From Zoroaster sp. YZ-2022 (lineage: Eukaryota > Echinodermata > Asteroidea > Forcipulatida > Zoroasteridae): a stretch of 64,000 nt of DNA. Position numbers and translations under genes: made by a program. Below, piece by piece: positions 1-12,323 of the stretch; the first letter of the stretch is position 1; the number at the start of each line of letters is the position of its first letter. The notes beneath the pieces are model-generated. The model saw only the letters and a program-made list of their open reading frames with translations. It did no database searches and was not told the origin of the DNA. The stretch is from positions 3,068,698 to 3,132,697 of the forward strand of contig CM055816.1 of assembly GCA_029582265.1 (NCBI GenBank). The letters run 5' to 3'.

Positions 1-343
1 GCGAAGTTTATTAGACTTGTTGGGATCCGGTTCTTGTCCAAAGAAACACATATGTGCCCCGACTACCGTGAACTCAAACCAGGTAACTTAGAGTACATAA
101 CAAAACATAATATTTCAAAGAAACGGATAAAAAGAAGAGGAATGAAACCTAACAATTTGTGAATTAAAAGAGAAATGACAAACGAAGAGACAAAACAGTT
201 TGCAAAAATTAAATTGAACAAAGGGAAATAAATAAACACGCACATAAATAAATACATACAAACTACCACTTAAGCATTTAGGTGAATATACATGCAGACA
301 AACAATTCTAAATAAACCAACAGTAATTAAAGATTCTTCATTA
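1..343. other. AT-rich sequence, no gene seen
   Basis: I see no coding domain, RNA gene or clear repeat. The last three bases (341-343, TTA) are the left target-site duplication of the MITE that follows. Confidence 0.5.
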
Positions 344-964
344 GGCCAAAAAAAATTTGTTGTTGAGTTGCCCTCCAGTGAAAATATTTGAAGGGGTCGG
401 TCGGTCGGGATTTTTTTTTTTCTCCTTGACTGTCATTTTAAGATTGAAATGCATTGGAACTGAAACCACATACCATGTTTTTCATTTGTATACCTATCAG
501 CAAGGAATTTTGCTTCAGAATAAAAGTATCCCAAGCATTTTTGTTGTACTTTTCGCTGTGATTGACACAGCAAATTCATCCATATAGCAGGCGTGCTCAA
601 CATGCAACATGTGAGTGGCCATTCGATTTGAAAACGTGTAGATTGAGTCGCAATCGTTGACACACGTACATGTACATGTACATGTACAGTGCGGGGTGCC
701 AGTGCACAACGTGTAAGGGCCATTCGATTTGAAAACATGTAGATTGAGTCTATCTTGGGTACCGGTAAATTTACCGGTAAAAAAATTTGAAAATTTCACA
801 AATCAAACGTATTATGCTTTATACAAAGAAAATTGGTAAGTTTCATTAATAAATAGGCCTATGAATGACAGGGAAAAAAAAAAAAAAAAAAAAACCCGAC
901 CCGAGATTTCAGCACTTTTGGGTCGGTCGGTGGAGGGCAACTCAACATCTTTTTTTTTTTGGCC
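344..964. mobile_element. PIF/Harbinger-like MITE, 621 bp
   Basis: The ends are inverted repeats of about 34 bp, beginning GGCCAAAAAAAA and containing GTTGAGTTGCCCTCCA. They are flanked by the 3-bp direct repeat TTA (341-343 and 965-967). TIRs starting GG/GGCC with a TTA or TAA duplication are the established hallmark of PIF/Harbinger elements. Inside are two copies of a block containing GGCCATTCGATTTGAAAAC about 100 bp apart (near 615 and 718), a CATGTA microsatellite (about 662-690) and a perfect 20-bp palindrome at 760-779. There is no transposase, so the element is non-autonomous. The superfamily is inferred from ends and duplication only. Confidence 0.8.
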
Positions 965-1078
965 TTATACAATAAAACAAAAATCCAATATAATTACGCA
1001 GTGAGTGGAATAAATATGTAGGCCATACTAAACGTATACTCTTCCAAACGGACCCTTCCTCTTAAAGCACAATCCAAA

Positions 1079-2399
1079 GTTACCAGACACTAACACCCCA
1101 ACCCACCTACACCCCACCCCACGCATAAAAATCCCCCTCACAATCCAAGGTTACCAGACACTAACACCCCAACCCACCTACACCCCATCCCACGCATAAA
1201 AATCCCCTCACAATCCAAGGTTACCAGACACTAACACCCCAACCCACCTACACCCCACCCCACGCATAAAAATCCCCCTCACAATCCAAGGTTACCAGAC
1301 ACTAACACCCCAACCCACCTACACCCCACCCCACGCATAAAAATCCCCCTCACAATCCAAGGTTACCAGACACTAACACCCCAACCCACCTACACCCCAC
1401 CCCACGCATAAAAATCCCCCTCACAATCCAAGGTTACCAGACACTAACACCTCAACCCACCTACACCCCCACCCCACGCATAAAAATCCCCTCACAATCC
1501 AAGGTTACCAGACACTAACACCTCAACCCACCTAAACCCCACCCACGCAGAAAAATCCCCGCACAATCCAAGGTTACCAGACACTAACACCCCAACCCAC
1601 CTACACCCCACCCCACGCATAAAAATCCCCTCACAATCCAAGGTTACCAGACACTAACACCTCAACCCACCTAAACCCCACCCACGCATACAAATCCCCC
1701 TCACAATCCAAGGTTACCAGACACTAATACCCCAACCCACCACCCCCACCCCACGCATAAAAATCCCCTCACAATCCAAGGTTACCAGACACTAACACCC
1801 CAACCCACCTACACCCCACCCCACGCATAAACCCCCCTCACAATCCAAGGTTACCAGACACACCTCAACCCACCTACACCCCACCCCACGCATAAAAATC
1901 CCCCTCACAATCCAAGGTTACCAGACACTAACACCCCAACCCACCTACACCCCACCCCACGCATAAAAATCCCCCTCACAATCCAAGGTTACCAGACACT
2001 AACACCTCAACCCACCTACACTCCACCCTGTACATAAAAATTACCCTCACAATCCAAGGTTACCAGACACTAACACCCCAACCCACCTACACCCCACCCC
2101 ACGCATACAAATCCCCTCACAATCCAAGGTTACCAGACACTAACACCCCAACCCACCTACACCCCACCCCACGCATACAAATCCCCTCACAATCCAAGGT
2201 TACCAGACACTAACACCCCAACCCACCTACACCCCATCCCACACATAACAATCCCCTCACAATCCAAGGTTACCAGACACTAACACCCCAACCCACCTAC
2301 GCCCCACCCACCCATATAAATCCCCCTCACAATCCAAGGTTACCAGACAATAACACCCCAACCCACCTACACCCTACCATACATAAAAGACCCTTCCCA
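1079..2399. repeat. 70-bp minisatellite, about 19 copies
   Basis: Tandem units of 70-71 bp each contain CAATCCAAGGTTACCAGACA followed by a C-rich tract with CACCTACACCCCACCCCACG and a short A-rich segment. Units differ by small indels and a few substitutions and are most degenerate at both edges. The plus strand is very poor in G, giving strong strand asymmetry. No reading frame is conserved. Confidence 0.95.
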
Positions 2400-2565
2400 A
2401 TCCAATGTAATCAGCCTTGACCTGCCCCATACCAAAACACAAAGCAATGTAAATTAAACTGAGTAAGAGTCAAAACCATGTTACAGAAATATAAATGCTG
2501 AATTAATAATATAAAATTATCTGAACATAAAATGTATTGAGATAGTGCCTACACAGCTCTTGGAT

Positions 2566-3029
2566 TAGTCTTGGTGCAAGACCTTCTCGTTTATATTGTT
2601 TGTATTTTCCCCCGCAAGAGGGCGCTATCACCCACGAATCGCCCCACGAGAAGGTCTTGGAAAACTCTCATTGGACAGGTCATGCGTGCGCATTATGTTT
2701 AGCATAGCCTATTGAATATTCAATGAAACGTCCCGTATTATTTGTTTTGCATAAGTTTGCATATGTATGAGCAGTCTAACACCCTGACGCTCGTAAAGTG
2801 CACTCCCGATACCAGTCTTTTGTGTGCAGTCGAAGTTGTTTATGCGCGTGAGCCACAACTTATTGGGCGCGTCGTCATAGAAAACTAACGCATGCGTAGT
2901 GTGTTCTCTCCCAGTTTCGGTAGCAGATTTTGAGTTTTCCAAGACCTTCTCGTGGGGCGATTCGTGGGTGATAGCGCCCTCTTGCGGGGGGAAATACAAA
3001 CAATACGAGAAGGTCTTGCACCAAGACTA
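2566..3029. mobile_element. Long-TIR DNA element, 464 bp, with 9-bp target duplication
   Basis: Inverted arms of about 105 bp (2566-2670 and 2925-3029) start TAGTCTTGGTGCAAGACC. They are flanked by the perfect 9-bp direct repeat CTCTTGGAT (2557-2565 and 3030-3038). Each arm is itself self-complementary: CAAGACCTTCTCG near its outer end pairs with CGAGAAGGTCTTG near its inner end, so hairpins nest. Long TIRs with a 9-bp duplication are typical of Mutator-like elements, which is the best guess here. The 290-bp interior has no recognisable transposase. Confidence 0.75.
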
Positions 3030-3038
3030 CTCTTGGAT

Positions 3039-3745
3039 ACAAAACCTGTTATTAAATTCATTATGTCCTTGTTTTTTTTTTACAAATCTATGGATATTTC
3101 ATCTGAACATTGATAATTTCCTCTTACAAAGGAAAAAGTAATCGACAATCCTTAAAACCATACTTTCACGACTAGGTTGAGAAATGTGTTTAAAGCCAAC
3201 AAAAAGTCTCTGGTTTCTGTCTCCGCGCTCGTCGCCTCAGACCCGCGTGTCGGCATATTTTTTTTTTTAATGAAACGATGTCCACTTGCAGCCAAAATTG
3301 CTGGATCGATTGGAATTCTGCCGTGCTGTTTTAAGAGACTTTTTTTCACATAGGGGTATGAACGTTTGCCCAATCTGTGAGGCTTCTCTTATCTACCATA
3401 ATTTGTATATGGGAAATACCTGTATTTCCCTGTATGTTTTTTTTGGGGGGGGGGGGGGTGAGCGCGTTACCACACCGATTTTGAAGCCGACCGATGACCA
3501 GAAACCGGAGACTATTTTTATGTGTGTTTGCTTTTCTTTCCAATGAAACGAAATTTGTCTTTTTGCCGCTGTTTTTCAACATGATAAATGCCTGAGTTTA
3601 TGCCTGTTAAAAACCAGAAATTATACAATCAGGACAAAACTCATCAGAGGTCAAATCCATTATGAACATGGGAGGGGGCGCACAGCGCAAATCCAACACG
3701 GCATGGGATCATGAACATGCAAAGTGTTCCTATTTATTAGAGGGT
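3039..3745. other. Intervening sequence, no gene seen
   Basis: Contains T, A and G homopolymers (near 3069, 3260 and 3445) and no coding domain. Short open frames on both strands have no recognisable motif. Confidence 0.5.
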
Positions 3746-4267
3746 ACAGTGAAGTCGGCAAAATATTGGGGAATTATTCCTCCCGCAACAGAACCGCAAA
3801 AAACAATCAACCAAATAATGACTATTGACTAAAGACTAAAGACTATAACTATAACTGGTCATGATTGAGAAAATACACTCCATACTAGTTGATGTTTGTG
3901 TGAGTTAGGTTGTACGTAAATAATATGGAACTGAATGTACGTGCTCATTTGTATTGCAGTTTAATGTCATTGACTTAAACTGCCCGCTGTAAATTCCGCT
4001 GTAAGTAGCAACCTGATTCATGTGTGTGCGTCGCTTTTTAAAATGGGCCGAGTGCGTACCGCTTAGTACAAAGCGTATGTGACCCGCTCTGACAAAACCC
4101 GAAAAAGGTAAAAAAAAACTGACCCCAGGGACCAGTTTGAGGGACCAGTTTTCACTTTTGAAAATTAGCTCCAAGTTTAGGGTTTTGCCAGAGCCAGTCA
4201 CATATAGCGTTGGATGTTGTTCATTATGTATGCGGTGTATTTTGATACATGATTGCCACGTTTTCTG

Positions 4268-4595
4268 GGACTTACATTGCTATGAGAATACTGATGATAT
4301 TATTGACATTGCTATGAGAATACTGATGATATTATTGACATTGCTATGAGAATACTGATGATATTATTGACATTGCTATGAGAATACTGATGATATTTAT
4401 TGAACATTGCTATGAGAATACTGATGATATTATTGAACATTGCTGTGAGAATACTGATGATATTGTTGACATTGCTATCAAAATACTGATGATATTATTG
4501 ACATTGCTATGAGAATACTGATGATATTATTGAACATTGCTATGAGAATACTGATGATATTGTTGACATTGCTATGGGAATACTGATTATATTTT
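4268..4595 (+). repeat. 32-bp satellite, short array (about 10 units)
   Basis: Tandem 32-33 bp units with core GAGAATACTGATGATATTAT, separated by TGACATTGCTAT or TGAACATTGCTAT. The same unit occurs about 42 times at the equivalent place in copy B (20391-21745), so the array length has changed since the duplication. Confidence 0.95.
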
Positions 4596-5105
4596 GCCCC
4601 CCCCCTTCTCGTCCTGACCCTGCTACATATAACGAATTGTTAAAAATGTTCTTACTCTTTTCTCCCCGCCCCCTTTTTTATTGTATTTTTGTTGGTGGGG
4701 TGGGGCCGATTTTTCACCTAGACTGGACATAGTCTTGCGTGTTTTGTTTTCACTGACAGCAGTGGGCGCAATGGCATGCCAGCAATGGTGGCTACCACCA
4801 TAGGAATTATGTAAATGGTTATTGCGATCACAACAATAGTGACCGCAGTAAAGATGTAATGGGCTAATTTAATACTTGTCAAATGTTCAGATTAAAATAT
4901 GGCAGAGGTATGATACTCTATAAGTGACCGACCTCGTGGCCAGTGTTGTACCTTTTAACTTTAACAGTGATTAGTGATTATGTATTCAGATTATTCGTAT
5001 TCTTTGTAACGTGGAATTTCTGTCTTTGGGAAATTTGTTTCTTTATGTTTCCTGAAATGATAGCACCTGACACAAAACATATTCAAATGATGTTTGGTAC
5101 CATCA

Positions 5106-5400
5106 TGAACTTCACATCCAGCAAGTCTTATGTAAAAACTGTGATTATGTATTACGAGATTACCAATGATGTAAAGTGACTTTACACCAAGCAAGCAAGT
5201 CTTATGTAAAACTTTGATTATGTTTTACGAGATTACCAATGATGTCAAGTGACTTTACACCAAGCAAGCAAGTCTTATGTAAAACTTTGATTATGTTTTA
5301 CGAGATTACCAATGATGTAAAGTGACTTTACACCAAGCAAGCAAGTCTTATGTAAAACTGTGATTATGTTTTACGAGATTATCAATGATGTAAAGTGACT
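5106..5400 (+). repeat. 73-bp tandem repeat, about 4 units
   Basis: Units contain CACCAAGCAAGCAAGTCTTA, then TACGAGATTACCAATGATGT and AAGTGACTTTA; starts fall near 5185, 5259 and 5331. Copy B has a single unit at the equivalent site (about 23200-23275). Confidence 0.85.
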
Positions 5401-6240
5401 TTAAGACAGAAATATTTTAATACATGTTTGATAACATTTTACACAAAGTACTAAAGTTTATTAATTTCAAAACATGACGAATGTATGTACTCTGAGTGAC
5501 TGATCTCTTTGCCAATGTTCCTTTAACTTTAACAGTGATTATATCTTCAGATTGTTCGTATTCATTTTAACGTGGAATTTCTGTCTTCGGCGAATCAGAA
5601 GATATAAATTAATTTTGGAAATTTGTTTCTTTATATTTCCTGACACAAAATATATTCAAGGAATGTTTGGTACCATCATAAACTTTACACCAAGTAGGTC
5701 TTATGTAAAACCTTGATTATGTTTTTACGAGATTACCAATGATGTAAAGTGACTTTAAGACAGAAATATTAATAGATGTTTGATATCTTAAACATTTTAC
5801 ATAAAGTATTCAAGTTTAATGTAAACATTTAAAAAATAAAAATAAATAATCAGTGTTGTACAGTGGCTTTAATTTTGTCGATGCAACAATATTAAATTTA
5901 CTACCAAATTATAATTATGCTAACAAATGCGTACATGCATACAGAGCTATACCGATTGTACTATTGCAGTACTTGATATCAGGTTATAGCGCCCTCTATC
6001 TGTATGGTAACAAGTACACAGTACATGGTGGGCAGTATCGGGATTCTTCAGTATTGTATATTAGGCGCTTTGCTGGTCGCCAAATAAAAAGTGAAAATCT
6101 CAGTCATAACTTCACAAATACCAAACACTTAATTAATCTAGCCAAGAATAATCCAGTCCGTCATACACAGTAAAGTGGACAATCGATTGACTGGAAGTTC
6201 AATTTACATTGGAGTCAGTAATATGCAAATATATTCAATT

Positions 6241-7092
6241 TTGTATTGCTTGTATATAATCTTTGAATGGATAACATCAAAAATGAGCACCATATGCCAA
6301 GGGTCCAATGGGGATAAATTGTGCACTTTGTGGTAACAATAAGTTGGATCTCGCCTATTTTGGGAGGGGGCTAGATTTTTTAAATGTCGGACTATAAGTC
6401 AGAAAACGAGTATTCTAACGTTATGAGGACTTTGCACCATGTTATGTCTGAATAAGATAATCGAATACATGTTCAGATGAAGATTGATCTTTGATTCTGA
6501 CTGTTTTATGGGCGGGGCTTATTTTTGAAAAGATCAAAAGACAAAAGACCAAAGACCAATCTTACCAATTTGTAGTGTTGTCCGCCAACATTGTGGTCTT
6601 GCCTATCCAAGTGTCTACATCTGAAATTGTTTCATCTTCATCCCGTTTCCTTTTAGGACACATTTTGAAACAAATTATTAATGAAGTAGGGTGTTTAGTT
6701 GTTGATGTTGTCCCGCCCAATGTTTTAATATTGTGGTCCATAAAATAGGCAGAATTTTTGAGAAAATTTACCAACCTTTCAATTTTGAACACAGGTATCT
6801 CGTTATTGGTATTGTGCCTACCACTTTTTTTTTATATCGTGGTCTCTCCCACTGAAAAAACGAGATGCAAGCACATCTAAATATCTTCTTCCTATTTCAT
6901 TTTAAGATATGACACAATGCAGTAAGTTTTCAAATGTTTGGGTCTCATGCCCCCTGTGCCTCATGACATCCTTATTCCTCCAAGTATTGACGGAAAAACG
7001 TCAGGTGACAGCAAATTTCAACTTTTTAGAGTATTTTTATTTTATTTTTTTAATTCCCTCTTCCTTGAGTTCTAGTCTGCACTTTGAGTGGC
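6241..7092. other. Segment present only in copy A
   Basis: About 850 bp between the end of A/B homology and the BEL left LTR; copy B joins the flanks directly. It is either an old insertion in A or a deletion in B. No TIR or coding domain was recognised. The last four bases (7089-7092, TGGC) are the BEL target duplication. Confidence 0.55.
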
Positions 7093-7684
7093 TGTAACGT
7101 CTACTTACCAGTTACGGCTGATTTCATTCATGGTGATTTGTGTAGGACGCCCCCTTTGTTTACTTGGATAGGCTTGCGCGTAGGTCACAGGTCACACCAC
7201 GGCTTGTACTCACAGTTGTGAAATATGAACAACGTAATTCCAGAAATTGATATTTTATCTACCCCAGACTCCACACAATCGGTATGATTTCTGTTTTAAT
7301 TGTTACTAATCGCTAAATGTAGACTTTGAAGAAGACATTTAGTTAAATTTGGGGCATTTTTGAAGTGTTTAATTGTTTAAATTTAGTGGATATTTGGTCA
7401 TGACATCGGAGATAATTTACATACATAAGATCGCTATATTGTTGCGTGAATCGTTTAAGCATTCATGTAAACCCCTATATTTTGGCTCATTACTCAGTAT
7501 TTTTGGGTTTATTACAGTGAACCGCACCTATATCGCCCATAACCACTCATAACAACTCACATCAGTTGTATATCCGCTTAAGGAAGGATCAGTAGAGTGA
7601 AATCAAGGAGAATAAAGACAAAAGGACTTGAGCGAGTTCAGATACAGAGTTTGGAAGATTTATTTTCCCATGTAGTAAGCTACA
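7093..7684 (+). repeat. BEL 5' LTR
   Basis: Starts TGTAACGTCTACTT and ends AAGCTACA. It matches 13507-14100 along its whole length with scattered substitutions and a 3-bp indel near the start. Retroviral-type promoter and polyadenylation signals are expected here, but I could not place them confidently. Confidence 0.93.
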
Positions 7685-7751
7685 TTGAAGTTCACGATTT
7701 TTCTGGGATTAGCTGTGAGTGCAAATAAGTGTACAACATAATTAAGGAGAA

Positions 7752-8684
7752 ATGGCGGGTGCAGTTACATCAACACCAAAAGTAGAGGACACTGTCAGTA
7801 ACTCTGGATCAGAGGGATCAACACAATCAGATAAAGGTTTAAAGATGGCAAATACGAGAACACCAATTACATCTCAACAGGATGACAACCTAAGTGAATG
7901 TGGATCTGTGCGATCCAACAGAACAATGAGAAGTTCATGTAGTGCCGCGTCCATCGAAAAATACAGAGAGGCTAAAGCGAAGCTCGAGATTACCAAGCTG
8001 AGGAAAGAGCAGCTCAAGCGAAAGCAGCAACTGGAGCAACAGAAACTTATGCTGGAGATGAAATTACAACTTCAAAATGTGGAGGATGAAGAGGAGCAGG
8101 CACAATTAGAGACACAGATTTGGGGGGGGGGAATGCAAGAGGAAGATGTCACAGGAGATAGACCAGATGTAACGCAAGTAAACAACGCTAGTGAAGAAGT
8201 CACAAGCAGTACTCTGGCTGTCAACAACCATGATCGAGCACAGGCCGACGTGGCAGATGTAAGTGACATTATAACATTTCCTTCAAAGAGTATAGATGAG
8301 AGTGTCACACCACCTGCAGTAGCTTCATAGTCCACTCCAGCAGTGAATGATCAAGCAAGTATCACAAAATTGTGCCAAGCCTTGACGCTCACCATGAACA
8401 TCCCAAAGCCCGACATCAAGTCCTTCGGTGGTGACCCAGCAGAATATTGGGCATTTACGACAAGCTTTGAGACGAACATCAGCTCCAAAATGATCGATGC
8501 CCGAACAAGATTGACTTACCTGGTGCAGTTCTGTCGTGGTAAGGCAAAGGAGAGCATCGAAAACTGCATACTGATGGAACCCACAGCAGGCTACAAGGCG
8601 GCACTTGAAATCTTGCGCCAGCAGTTCGGACAGCCACACTTAATAATGCATGCTCTGCTGCGCAAGGTCACCAACCGAGGGTAG
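7752..8684 (+). pseudogene. BEL gag N-terminal part, two in-frame stops
   Basis: One reading frame runs from the ATG at 7752 but is cut by TAG at 8328-8330 and TAG at 8682-8684, then continues in the same frame into pol. The first 192 residues are Ser/Thr-rich and then form a charged coiled coil of about 60 residues starting near residue 68 (repeated K/R/E/Q/L heptads). After the first stop comes a segment typical of the DUF1759 gag domain of BEL elements, with SFGGDPAEYWAF and the ILRQQFGQP motif. No insertion or deletion is needed to keep frame, so these are point nonsense changes. The product would be the capsid-like RNA-packaging protein. Confidence 0.85.
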
Positions 8685-11600
8685 ATACGACAAAACGATG
8701 GCTGCGCCCTTTGGGATTTAGCAAGGGACATGAGGAAGTGCCAAATAACCTTGTCCCAATTGGGATACAATGCGGACATGAACAGCTCAGAGAACCTACT
8801 TAAAGTTCAGCGTCTCTTGCCTATACATCTACAAGCAGCCTGGGCCAAGAAGGCACAGAGGACCATAGAGTCCAAACAAGAACCAAGCTTTGCACAGATG
8901 ACAGAATTTATGGAGCAGAATGCAAAAACTGCCAGCAATATGTACGGACAGAATATCAGCAAGAGTTTCAGCCCGACCAGTGCGAGCCAGTCTTCATGCA
9001 CTAAATCGAAGACTACCACAGCGAAGGTGACCGCTCTATCAACTAATTTGGGTGGTAACTATCTTCATGAAGCAAAGAAGAACGACAAGCAGATAAAATG
9101 TCCATGTTGTTCTCAGCCGCACAAATTGGGAGATTGCAAGATCTTCACACGGAAGTCATATGATGAGCGTCGTCAGTTTATCAGGGATAATAAACTGTGT
9201 GACAACTGCTTCATTCCGTGGCATGTAGCCAGACGTTGCAGATTCAGCAGTCGTTGTGGAATTGATGGATGCACATGGAAGCATCACACACTCCTTCATC
9301 CACCTAGTGCGCCGGTTGCCCAACGTGAGGAGCAGAAGGGCTGCGACATTCCAGTAAGTGTGAAACCTGAACCTGCTGGTACGTGTACCTCGACTGGGGC
9401 TGGGAGACAAGTGAAAGAAAACGAAAACGATAAATCTGGAGAGTGCCACGCTGTGATATCAAGGCAAGTGGCCTTACGAGTTCTACCGGTAAAGGTCAAG
9501 CACGATGGCCGTGAGCTGGAGACTTGTGCGCTACTGGACGAAGGCAGTGATGTTTCGCTGTGCTGTGAAGAGTTGGCTGAGCAGCTTGGGATCAAGGGTG
9601 AAAGATGTAACTTCTCCCTGAATACAGTCGGAGGAACAAGCAAGTATTACGGCATGGAGGTCAACCTCACAGTGAGTTCCATCAAAAATGATGAGGAGCT
9701 GGACTTACTGAGGGTGAGGACAGTCCAAACGTTGCCTATATCTAGAAGTGTCTTCCCAAATCAGAAAGATGTGAAGAAATGGAGACATCTGGATGGAATT
9801 GAATTTCCCCGAACTGATGGAAGGTCAGTTCAAGTCCGAATTGGCGGAGATGTCCCTGAAGCATTCTGGGTGATGGAAGAACGGCGGGGAGGCCGCAAAG
9901 AACCTTATGCAGTGCGATCACTCCTAGGATGGACGCTGGTGGGTCCTACATCAACCTCCTTCAAGAAGGGAGCAGAAGGTTACAATATCACTCACACCAA
10001 GTTGCAAGATGACCAACTACTACAGCAAGTTCAGAGATTTTGGGAGGTAGACTTTGGTGGTTCCATCATGAACAACAAGAGAGGTGACTCTGTTGAGGAT
10101 CGGAGGGCCAGATGCACCATGGAGGATTCGGCAAGGCTGGTTGATGGCCACTACGAAATAGGTCTGCCATGGCGAAGGCAAAATTCCGACTTGCCAGACA
10201 ACCGGGCACTTGCTGAGAAGAGGCTGGGTTCCCTTAAGAAACGTCTGCAGAAGGATGATGGCTTGTGTCAACAGTATAAGGAAACCATTGATGGTTATAT
10301 CCAAAAGGGATATGCAAGGCCAGTTCCACCAGAAGCGCCAAAGGTTGAGGTGGGAAGGAAGTGGTATTTACCACATCATCCTGTATTTCATCCCCAAAAA
10401 CTGGGCAAGATGAGAGTGGTGTTTGATTGCGCTGCAAGGTTCAGATGTACATCACTCAATGATAATCTTCTACAGGGCCCAGACTTCACAAACAACCTGG
10501 CTGGTGTGCTGACTCGTTTCCGTCAGGAGACTGTTGCATTAGTAGCGGACATAGAAGCTATGTTTCATCAGGTGCGGGTTCCAGCGAGAGACCGCGATGC
10601 CCTACGGTTTTTGTGGTGGCCGAGTCATGACATGTCAAGAGAACCAACTGAATTCCAGATGCTGGTTCATTTGTTTGGTGCTACATCCTCACCCAGTTGT
10701 GCAGGGTTCGCTCTGAAGAAATCAGCAGATGATCATGGTGCTGATTTTGGGGAGGCAACTGTCACAGCAGTACGTGACAATTTCTATGTTGATGACCTTC
10801 TGGTGTCAGTAAGTTCTGTGGAAGCAGGCATTGACCTCGCTAGTCAGCTCATCGATTTGCTCGGCAAGGGTGGATTTAGACTAAGGAAGTGGATCAGCAA
10901 TAACCGGGAGTTGTTTGCAGCTGTTCCATCAAGTGAGAGGGCACCATCTGTGTTGGATTTGGATTTGAATTTGGATGATTTGCCAATCGAGCGTGCTCTC
11001 GGCATACATTGGAATATAGAGTCTGACACCTTTGGGTTCAGAACAGTTCTGAAGGAAAGACCTGTCACCCGGAGAGGCATCCTGTCGGTTGTCAGCTCGC
11101 TATATGACCCCCTTGGATTCCTGGCACCCTTCATACTTCCGGCCAAGATCTTGCTTCAAGATGTCTGCAGCAAGGGGCTGGGTTGGGACGAGAAGGTTGA
11201 GGAGCGAGAAAATCTTAGATGGAGGCACTGGCTGGATGACTTGCAAAGACTGGAGGCTCTCACCATCGACAGATGTTTGAAGCCAAGGGAGCTAGACGAC
11301 ACAGCAGTCAGTCAGCTGCATTTATTTTCGGACGCATCTGAACGTGGATATGCAGCTGTGGCTTACCTGCGGACAGTGGATGGATCAGGAAAGATCCATT
11401 GTTCTTTCACTGTTGGGAAGGCGAGGCTGTGTCCCAAGAAGCCTACATCCATACCGCGATTGGAGCTTACAGCAGCTGTCCTCGCAGTTCAGCTCAGCAA
11501 AATGGTTCAAGAAGAGCTGAGATTGCCCATCGTGGACATCGTATTCTGGACTGATTCAACTTCGGTTCTGCAATACATACGAAACGAGAGTAGGCGCTTC

Positions 11601-12323
11601 CGCACCTTTGTGGCAAATCGAGTTGCAAGGATCCAAGATGCCACCGAAGAGTCACAGTGGCGATATGTCGACTCCGAGTCCAACCCAGCAGATGAGGGGT
11701 CCAAGGGACTGAGTGCCGACAGGATGATCAAGGAAGGCCGCTGGTTAAAGGGGCCACAGTTCCTGATGATGAACGAGGATCGTTGGCCAAAACCTCCGGC
11801 TGTCCTGCAGGGTATAGTACCGAACACTGACATCCTGCCAGTTGATAATGCATTTCAGAATGATCATGATGTCAAGAGAGTGGTGACACAGACAGTCTTG
11901 GTGCGGGAGAAGCCGAAGGTTGATGAATTCCTGACCAAGTACTCGTCATGGCACCGACTGAAGAGAGGGGTCGCTTGGCTCTTGCGCTTTGGGCATTATC
12001 TTCACATCCGTTGCAGGTGGGAGGCATATGACAAGATCTTGCAACGAGGAATTCTTTCTGTGGAAGAATGCCAGAGTGCGGAAAGGGGAATAATACGGTA
12101 TGTGCAGCGTCTAGCATTTCCCAAAGAGATGGATGCACTTCGTTCATCGAAGCAGGATCCTGCCACCGACGGAAAGAAGTCCATGAGACAACGGCTCTCT
12201 CTTTACAAACTGAACCCTATCTTGATGGATGGCATCTTGCGAGTAGGCGGTCGCCTCAGAAATGCACCAATTGATCAGGAGATGAAACATCCGATTGTTC
12301 TTCCCAGCGACCATATTTGGTGA
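8685..12323 (+). pseudogene. BEL pol: gag tail, protease, reverse transcriptase, RNase H
   Basis: Open for about 1,210 codons in the gag frame. With residue 1 at the ATG at 8730, in order: end of the DUF1759-like region; zinc-knuckle cluster with CPCCSQPHKLGDC and CDNCFIPWHVARRC (about 125-175); aspartic protease with LLDEGSDVS (about 266), where the usual Asp-Ser/Thr-Gly triad reads Asp-Glu-Gly; RT motif A VADIEAMFHQV, motif B FGATSSPSCAGFAL and motif C FYVDDLL (about 685); RNase H with FSDASERGYAA (about 865), PRLELTAAVLA, WTDSTSVLQYI and SNPADEGSKG. The frame ends in TGA at 12321-12323 because of a frameshift just before the integrase. It would copy the element's RNA in cytoplasmic particles. 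RT and RNase H look undamaged; the protease active site may not be. Confidence 0.93.

Larger units (their letters stand above)
3746..6240 (+). repeat. Segmental duplication copy A, left part
   Basis: Aligns by eye with 19834-24125 from the shared motif GTCGGCAAAATATTGGGGA through the 32-bp satellite, the GTGACTTTA block and the 5853-6173 stretch, ending at a shared ATATATTCAATT. The right part of copy A resumes after the BEL insertion, at 14101-14208. Relative to copy B it has a much shorter satellite, lacks about 50 bp near 4010, lacks the MITE at 22172-23111, and has extra copies of a 73-bp unit. An open frame at 5853-6173 is preserved in copy B, but it looks like shared non-coding repeat. 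Confidence 0.9.

Noticed and set aside
5853..6173. 106-codon frame conserved at 23747-24019
   Set aside because: Both lie in recently duplicated sequence, so conservation is expected; the starts differ and no domain is recognisable.
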